Shown: positions 43,336 through 46,927 of the stretch, piece by piece
Layout: every line of letters starts with the position of its first letter
How positions within the stretch are numbered: the first letter of the stretch is position 1
The notes under the pieces: generated by a model
Databases searched by the model: none
What the model was told of the DNA's origin: nothing
The model's input: the letters and a program-made list of their open reading frames with translations, nothing else
NCBI GenBank assembly: GCA_009837815.1
Contig: VXSV01000086.1
Coordinates: 1 to 46,927 of the forward strand
Reading direction: 5' to 3'
Length of the DNA stretch: 46,927 bases
From: Acidimicrobiia bacterium
GTDB lineage: Bacteria; Actinomycetota; Acidimicrobiia; Spongiisociales; ZC4RG35
Program-made: the position numbers and the translations under genes

Positions 43336-43794
43336 CTAGAAGGGTTCCTCGTCGCGGTCGAAGGAACCGGACGGGTTGACCGGGCCGGCAGGAGTGCTTG
43401 ATCTCTGGCCGCTGTCGTAGTAGCCGCCGCTGTTTTCGCGGGTGGTGCGTCTCACGTCGGCGGTGGCCCAACGCAGCGAGGGCCCGATCTCTTCGATCCT
43501 CACCTCCACCACCGAGCGTCGGTCTCCGTCCGAGGTTTCCCATTGGCGCTGTTGGAGACGGCCGGTGACGATGACTCGGGATCCCCGTTGCAGTGATTCC
43601 GCGACGTTCTCGGCGTACTGGCGCCAAACGGTCCCGCTGAAGAAGCTTGTCTCCTCCTGCCACTCATTGTTCGAGTCACGCCAACGGCGGTTGACGGCCA
43701 GGCGGATATTTGCTCGGGGTATACCCGAAGTCGTAAAGCGAAGTTCGGGATCCTCCACCAGGTTCCCGACCAACGTCACGGAGTTGTAGGCCAT
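43336..43794 (-). CDS. ssb: Single-stranded DNA-binding protein
   Basis: 152 residues. The OB fold starts MAYNSVTLVGNLVEDPELR, with aromatic ssDNA-stacking residues in NEWQEETSFF. A glycine/serine-rich flexible tail ends in the acidic tip DRDEEPF, a variant of the usual DDDIPF partner-binding tail. It lies between rpsF and rpsR as in most bacteria. Confidence 0.96.
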   Translation of the reverse strand: MAYNSVTLVGNLVEDPELRFTTSGIPRANIRLAVNRRWRDSNNEWQEETSFFSGTVWRQYAENVAESLQRGSRVIVTGRLQQRQWETSDGDRRSVVEVRIEEIGPSLRWATADVRRTTRENSGGYYDSGQRSSTPAGPVNPSGSFDRDEEPF

Positions 43795-43827
43795 GTCTCT
43801 ATTCCTCTCTCGTTCTTGGGGCCTCGT

Positions 43828-44115
43828 TCAGCTTTCAGGACGGACAACTTTATGACGCAGCACATCATCGGCCAGTGAAAGGACTCGGCGAAGGGCGTCC
43901 ACCGCGGCGGGCGCCGACTCAAAGCGGCTTACCGTGTAGTAGCCCTCGGAGACGTGGTCTATCTTGTAGGCCAACCGGCGCTTACCCCAGGAGTCTGTCT
44001 CGTGGTTGACGGCTCCCTGGTTGGCTAGGAACTCGCTCAACTCCGAGACCTTTTGCTGGTACTCGCCCTCGGTTAACTCGGGACGATGGATCGTCATCAA
44101 TTCGTACTGACGCAA
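43828..44115 (-). CDS. rpsF: Small ribosomal subunit protein bS6
   Basis: 95 residues. The conserved start RQYELMTIHRPEL fixes the initiator as the TTG at 44115; AAAGGAGG lies about 10 nt upstream and no ATG or GTG fits the family alignment. The longer open frame upstream to 44445 is leader. bS6 pairs with bS18 on the 30S platform. First gene of the operon. Confidence 0.95.
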   Translation of the reverse strand: MRQYELMTIHRPELTEGEYQQKVSELSEFLANQGAVNHETDSWGKRRLAYKIDHVSEGYYTVSRFESAPAAVDALRRVLSLADDVLRHKVVRPES

Positions 44116-44118
44116 GAC

Positions 44119-44225
44119 AGCGTCACCTCCTTTGGTCATCTGCTTGACACGCAGAAGGCCCCAGGTGATGGGGCAGGATCGCGGTGCCCGCAGGCACCTT
44201 GGGGGGTATGCAGGCCATGATAATA
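44119..44225 (-). promoter_or_regulatory. rpsF operon promoter and structured leader
   Basis: TATTAT (44225-44220, minus strand) is a likely -10 box. The leader contains a perfect hairpin, GGTGCC-TGCG-GGCACC (44198-44183), followed by CCG, and a second stem, GCCCC/GGGGC (44158-44174). Leaders of rpsF operons in many bacteria bind the S6:S18 pair for feedback control; the hairpin with CCG is compatible with that, but the match is not proven. Confidence 0.35.
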
Positions 44226-44269
44226 CCTGGCGAATTATTGGGCAATCCGCGTTTGGCCGTAACAAAACC

Positions 44270-44947
44270 TCAGGGCGCGATGGTTTTCTTTCGCGGGACG
44301 AGAGCTTCCTCGGGGGCCACGTGGTCGAAAAACCCGGGAAGGGCCTCGAGGGCGTAGATGATGGGAGCGTTCGAGGGATATCTGGGACACGGGTCGGCCT
44401 GGCATGGGACCATGTGCAAAACCAGCAGCAGTGACCCGCTCTCATCGAAGAATCCGATGTCCAAGGGGATGAGGGTTTCTTTCATCCAGAACGACACGGG
44501 GACGGGAGAGTCCCATGCAAAGAGCATCCCGTCCAGGTCCCCGAGGGACATCACCCCCATCAGGCCGCGTTGACGCAGGGTGGGAGTGTCTGCCAAAGCC
44601 AACCGGAGGGACCGGTCGCCCAGTTGGGCGTTGATGATCTCGAATCCGGATATGTCTCCGGTGTCGAGCTGTGACAGGATGGCGCTGTCTGTGGCAGGGA
44701 TGCTCGCGGTGCTGGTCGAGGGGACGGTGGCAGTGGTTGTCGAAGACGAGGTGGTCGAGCTCTGCGGCGCCGCGGAATCGGCCCCGCCTGCAGCCGGGAG
44801 GGTTGTGGTGATCACCGCGGCTGTGCCGGTGTAGGCAGTTCCGCCTTCCGACCGGGTTTCGGCCGGGGCCTCCCCACAAGCCCCGGCCAAAAGGGTCGCG
44901 CAAACTAGAGAGAGGAGAAGCTCGCGTTTGAAGGGGTGTCTCCCGAT
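44270..44947 (-). CDS. DUF192 family lipoprotein
   Basis: The C-terminal domain is a clear DUF192: RQRGLMGVMSLGDLDGMLF, the FWMKETLIPLDIGF motif and the PCxxxPC pair, ending near YALEALPGFF. A long Thr/Ser/Pro linker precedes it. A typical lipoprotein signal peptide (KRELLLSLVCATLLAGAC) is encoded in frame up to about 44930, but no ATG, GTG or TTG precedes it. The only standard start, TTG 44890, falls inside the lipobox. An ATC at 44947-44945 with GAGGA 6 nt upstream is the best candidate, so it was used here with low certainty. It overlaps the 3' end of panB. Function of DUF192 is unknown. Confidence 0.75.
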   Translation of the reverse strand: MGRHPFKRELLLSLVCATLLAGACGEAPAETRSEGGTAYTGTAAVITTTLPAAGGADSAAPQSSTTSSSTTTATVPSTSTASIPATDSAILSQLDTGDISGFEIINAQLGDRSLRLALADTPTLRQRGLMGVMSLGDLDGMLFAWDSPVPVSFWMKETLIPLDIGFFDESGSLLLVLHMVPCQADPCPRYPSNAPIIYALEALPGFFDHVAPEEALVPRKKTIAP

Positions 44948-45765
44948 AGGGCTTCCTCGAGACTGGCGTCCACGTTATAGGTCTCTTTCCGGGAGGGAAA
45001 GCGACCGGCCCGCACATCGTTGCAATAGCGGCGAAGCGCATCGGTGGCGATGGCGCGCAGGTTGGCGTATTGGCGGACGAACTTGGGATAGCTGCCGAAT
45101 CCCAGTCCCAAGAGATCGTGGAAGACCAGGACTTGTCCATCTGCCGAAATCCCGGCGCCGATGCCGATGGTCGGCGCGGAGACGCGTTCGGTCACGACCG
45201 ATGTCACCACTTCGGGTATGCCTTCCAAAACCAGCGCGAAAATCCCCGTCTCATCCAATGCCTGGGCGTCCTGGATGATCTGGCGGGCGGTGTCGAGCCG
45301 GCGCCCCTGGATGCGATATCCGCCCTCGGCATGGATGGATTGGGGGGTGAGTCCAAGATGACCCATCACCGGGATCTCGGCGGCCAGCAGTCGCTCGATG
45401 TGGGGAACTCGTTCGGATCCCCCTTCGATCTTCACCGCCTCGGCGCCCGCTCTGATCAGGGTGGCCGCATTGCGGACCGTCTCGTCGGGGGAGAGGTGGA
45501 AGCTCATCCAAGGCATGTCGGCGACAACCAGAGAATGGGGCTTGGCCCGGGCGACCGCGCCAACGTGGTGGGTCATCATCTCCAGGCTCATCGAAAGGGT
45601 GTTGTCAAAGCCATGGACGGCATTGGCAGCCGAGTCTCCGACCAGGATGATGTCGATTCCCGCTTCGGAAGCCAGCTTGGCCCCGGGATAGTCGTAGGCG
45701 GTCACCATGGCGATCTTTTCAATGCCTTTGCGGGCTCGGATGGAAGGCACCGTTACTCTTGCCAT
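44905..45765 (-). CDS. panB: 3-methyl-2-oxobutanoate hydroxymethyltransferase (ketopantoate hydroxymethyltransferase)
   Basis: 286 residues, full length. Family motifs include MVTAYDYPGAKLASEAGID, LVGDSAANAVHG, the KIEGG substrate region, VMGHLGLTPQS and GIGAGISADGQVLVFHD. The enzyme transfers a hydroxymethyl group from methylenetetrahydrofolate to 2-oxoisovalerate in pantothenate and CoA synthesis. Start ATG 45765 has GAGGAG upstream. panC and panD are not nearby. Confidence 0.96.
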   Translation of the reverse strand: MARVTVPSIRARKGIEKIAMVTAYDYPGAKLASEAGIDIILVGDSAANAVHGFDNTLSMSLEMMTHHVGAVARAKPHSLVVADMPWMSFHLSPDETVRNAATLIRAGAEAVKIEGGSERVPHIERLLAAEIPVMGHLGLTPQSIHAEGGYRIQGRRLDTARQIIQDAQALDETGIFALVLEGIPEVVTSVVTERVSAPTIGIGAGISADGQVLVFHDLLGLGFGSYPKFVRQYANLRAIATDALRRYCNDVRAGRFPSRKETYNVDASLEEALSGDTPSNASFSSL

Positions 45766-45885
45766 GTTTTCTCCTCTCTCCCCACCACGGAGGGTTGGGG
45801 GATCGGGTGAGTTGGTTTGTCAGCCCGGTGGTCGGGGGTCAGCACGCTCCGAGTCGAGTCGACCGCCCCCTTTGGGCTGCACCCA

Positions 45886-45914
45886 ATAGTAGAGACTCCC
45901 ATTCGGAGACCAAA
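45886..45914 (-). promoter_or_regulatory. Weak candidate panB promoter
   Basis: TTTGGT (45914-45909) and TACTAT (45891-45886) on the minus strand are 17 bp apart, about 120 bp before panB. Nothing else is recognisable in the 225-bp gap. Confidence 0.25.
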
Positions 45915-45990
45915 CCGGAATAGACGAATAGCGCTGAAGGGTTCCCCACTCCTTCCCGCTTTTGCTCTCGCTCTCGAGGGTGAGGGACTG

Positions 45991-46344
45991 CTACAGGTAA
46001 ATTCCTATCAGAATCAAGCCAAGAGTGAGAACGGTCACAGCCGTGAGCCTCTTTCCCCTCACCGGCTCCTCGACATTGGCGGTCCTGACTTTTCCGACCT
46101 TGAACACCCCGGCTGCAATCAACATGACCACGGGATGGAAGAGGTCGGCCCACGTCTGGTTGACGATCAAGAGGATGACCCCCAGCAGCACCTGGACATC
46201 CAACATGATGGATGAAACCTTTACCAGGAGGCGGTGATGGGAGGAATCCCTGTTCCATCTGGCCAGCCCGATCACCAGCATGGCGATCAAAGCTGCCAAA
46301 ACCAGCCAACGCAGCCCCGAATGTGTCTCGAGCAGAAAGTCCAT
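45991..46344 (-). CDS. Small four-helix membrane protein, possibly haem-binding
   Basis: 117 residues with four hydrophobic segments. H8 in THSGLRWLV, the His pair SHHRLL at about 36-37 and H70 in FHPVVM are placed at helix ends, as in small b-type cytochrome-like proteins. I do not recognise a characterised family. The ATG at 46344 has no Shine-Dalgarno sequence and lies 9 nt after a consensus -10 box, so it is probably translated from a leaderless mRNA. Confidence 0.7.
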   Translation of the reverse strand: MDFLLETHSGLRWLVLAALIAMLVIGLARWNRDSSHHRLLVKVSSIMLDVQVLLGVILLIVNQTWADLFHPVVMLIAAGVFKVGKVRTANVEEPVRGKRLTAVTVLTLGLILIGIYL

Positions 46345-46353
46345 AGGTCCGAA

Positions 46354-46384
46354 ATTATATCCGTACGGCCATGGATGTCATCAA
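46354..46384 (-). promoter_or_regulatory. Leaderless promoter of the small membrane protein gene
   Basis: A perfect TATAAT (46359-46354, minus strand) lies 9 nt before ATG 46344, with TTGATG (46384-46379) 19 bp upstream. The expected transcription start is at or beside the ATG. Confidence 0.5.
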
Positions 46385-46478
46385 AAGGCTCCCGCGGTTC
46401 TGAGCGGTTGGTGGGCAGTGAAGATCGTCCGACGGGAAGAGTCGGTGAACTCCCGGCTCAGCCTGCCGCCGCGGTCGG

Positions 46479-46927
46479 TCATCCGGCGGCGGTCTGGTCT
46501 CGAAGCCAGACGATGTCGGCTTCCTGGCCCTCGGACGGGGTCTCCACCACCACCGGGGCTCGGGCGTCTCGGACCACCTCGGCAAGAAGGTCCGGTGGGA
46601 TCTCTCCTGACTTCAGGTTGGCGTGGCGGTCCCGGCGAGAGTTGAACGGATCTCGGGAGTTGTTGGCATGCACGAGGTCGATCCTGCCGGTCACGGCCAT
46701 GACCCGTTCCACCAGCCCCTCCAACGGCTCACCCCCTGCCCACGCGTGGCAGGTGTCGAGCACGAATCCGACTTCCAGGTCACCGATTTCCTCCCAGAGC
46801 CGGCGCACGTCCTCGAGGCGCCGGGCAGCGGCAAGATCCCCGGAGGCGGTGTTCTCGATCAAGATCGGAACTTCGGTGCGGACTTGGGCGAGGGCCTTGC
46901 GCCAGCGCCCCGCCGCCGCCCCGAGGC
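46479..46927 (-). CDS. nfo: Endonuclease IV family AP endonuclease, C-terminal part (cut by window edge)
   Basis: The frame is open to the window edge, giving 149 codons of the C-terminal part. PILIENTAS, FVLDTCHAW, the RRDRHANL region and VVVETPS correspond to the metal-binding segments of endonuclease IV (Glu, Asp-His, Asp-His, Glu). One family position differs: the usual HLNDSK appears as HANNSR. Endonuclease IV cuts DNA 5' to abasic sites. A related TIM-barrel isomerase is less likely. The 134 bp between this gene and the membrane-protein gene hold only the promoter at 46354. Confidence 0.78.
   Translation of the reverse strand, partial: LGAAAGRWRKALAQVRTEVPILIENTASGDLAAARRLEDVRRLWEEIGDLEVGFVLDTCHAWAGGEPLEGLVERVMAVTGRIDLVHANNSRDPFNSRRDRHANLKSGEIPPDLLAEVVRDARAPVVVETPSEGQEADIVWLRDQTAAG

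Overview
The window is GC-rich, densely coded DNA with many GTG and TTG starts, ATGA-overlapping operons and Thr/Ala-rich lipoprotein linkers. An Excalibur-domain lipoprotein, the rpsF-ssb-rpsR-rplI order, frequent single-ATPase sugar transporters and probable leaderless genes suggest a high-GC actinobacterium. A free-living or host-associated member of the Acidimicrobiia would fit, but this is inferred from style and gene content; no rRNA gene is present. No tRNA, CRISPR array, integrase or transposase was seen.

Layout. Positions 1-4 kb: the 5' end of an apolipoprotein N-acyltransferase, an inositol-monophosphatase-family enzyme, an M3 metallopeptidase and a LiaF-like membrane protein. 4.1-12.7 kb: a ROK regulator heads a one-direction operon of M20 deacylase, a sugar-type ABC transporter (binding protein, permease, ATPase), a YhfX-type PLP protein and a NagB-type deaminase. 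Its binding protein contains two copies of the whole ligand-binding domain, identical at DNA level over 997 bp. 12.7-15.8 kb: an Excalibur lipoprotein, an AlkD-like DNA repair protein and a beta-lactamase-fold hydrolase. 15.9-21.2 kb (minus strand): an amidohydrolase and a second sugar-type ABC transporter whose binding protein is also internally duplicated, with 621 bp identical and the rest diverged. 21.3-26 kb: a sugar or sugar-acid set (Gfo/Idh/MocA dehydrogenase, TIM-barrel isomerase, fucose/arabinose isomerase-like protein, enolase-superfamily dehydratase).

26-31.8 kb (minus strand): a complete Dpp/Opp-type peptide or small-amide transporter, whose binding protein is mounted on a roughly 120-residue Ala/Glu helical stalk. 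Divergently, 32-41.3 kb carries a plus-strand catabolic island: both subunits of an N,N-dimethylformamidase-type amide hydrolase, two paralogous SDR dehydrogenases, a diaminopentanoate-dehydrogenase-like protein, a ceramidase-family hydrolase, E1 beta, E1 alpha and a free-standing lipoyl domain. Together these look like uptake, amide cleavage, alcohol or amine oxidation and lipoyl-dependent 2-oxo-acid-type cleavage of an unknown amide. 41.7-46.9 kb (minus strand) is mostly housekeeping: cupin, RidA, rplI, rpsR, ssb, rpsF, a DUF192 lipoprotein, panB, a small membrane protein and the 3' part of an endonuclease IV family gene.

The most unusual features are the two independently duplicated binding proteins in one neighbourhood, the amide-degradation island with its orphan lipoyl carrier, and several small regulatory structures: stem-loops just after binding-protein genes, a palindromic operator at the ROK gene and leaderless promoters.
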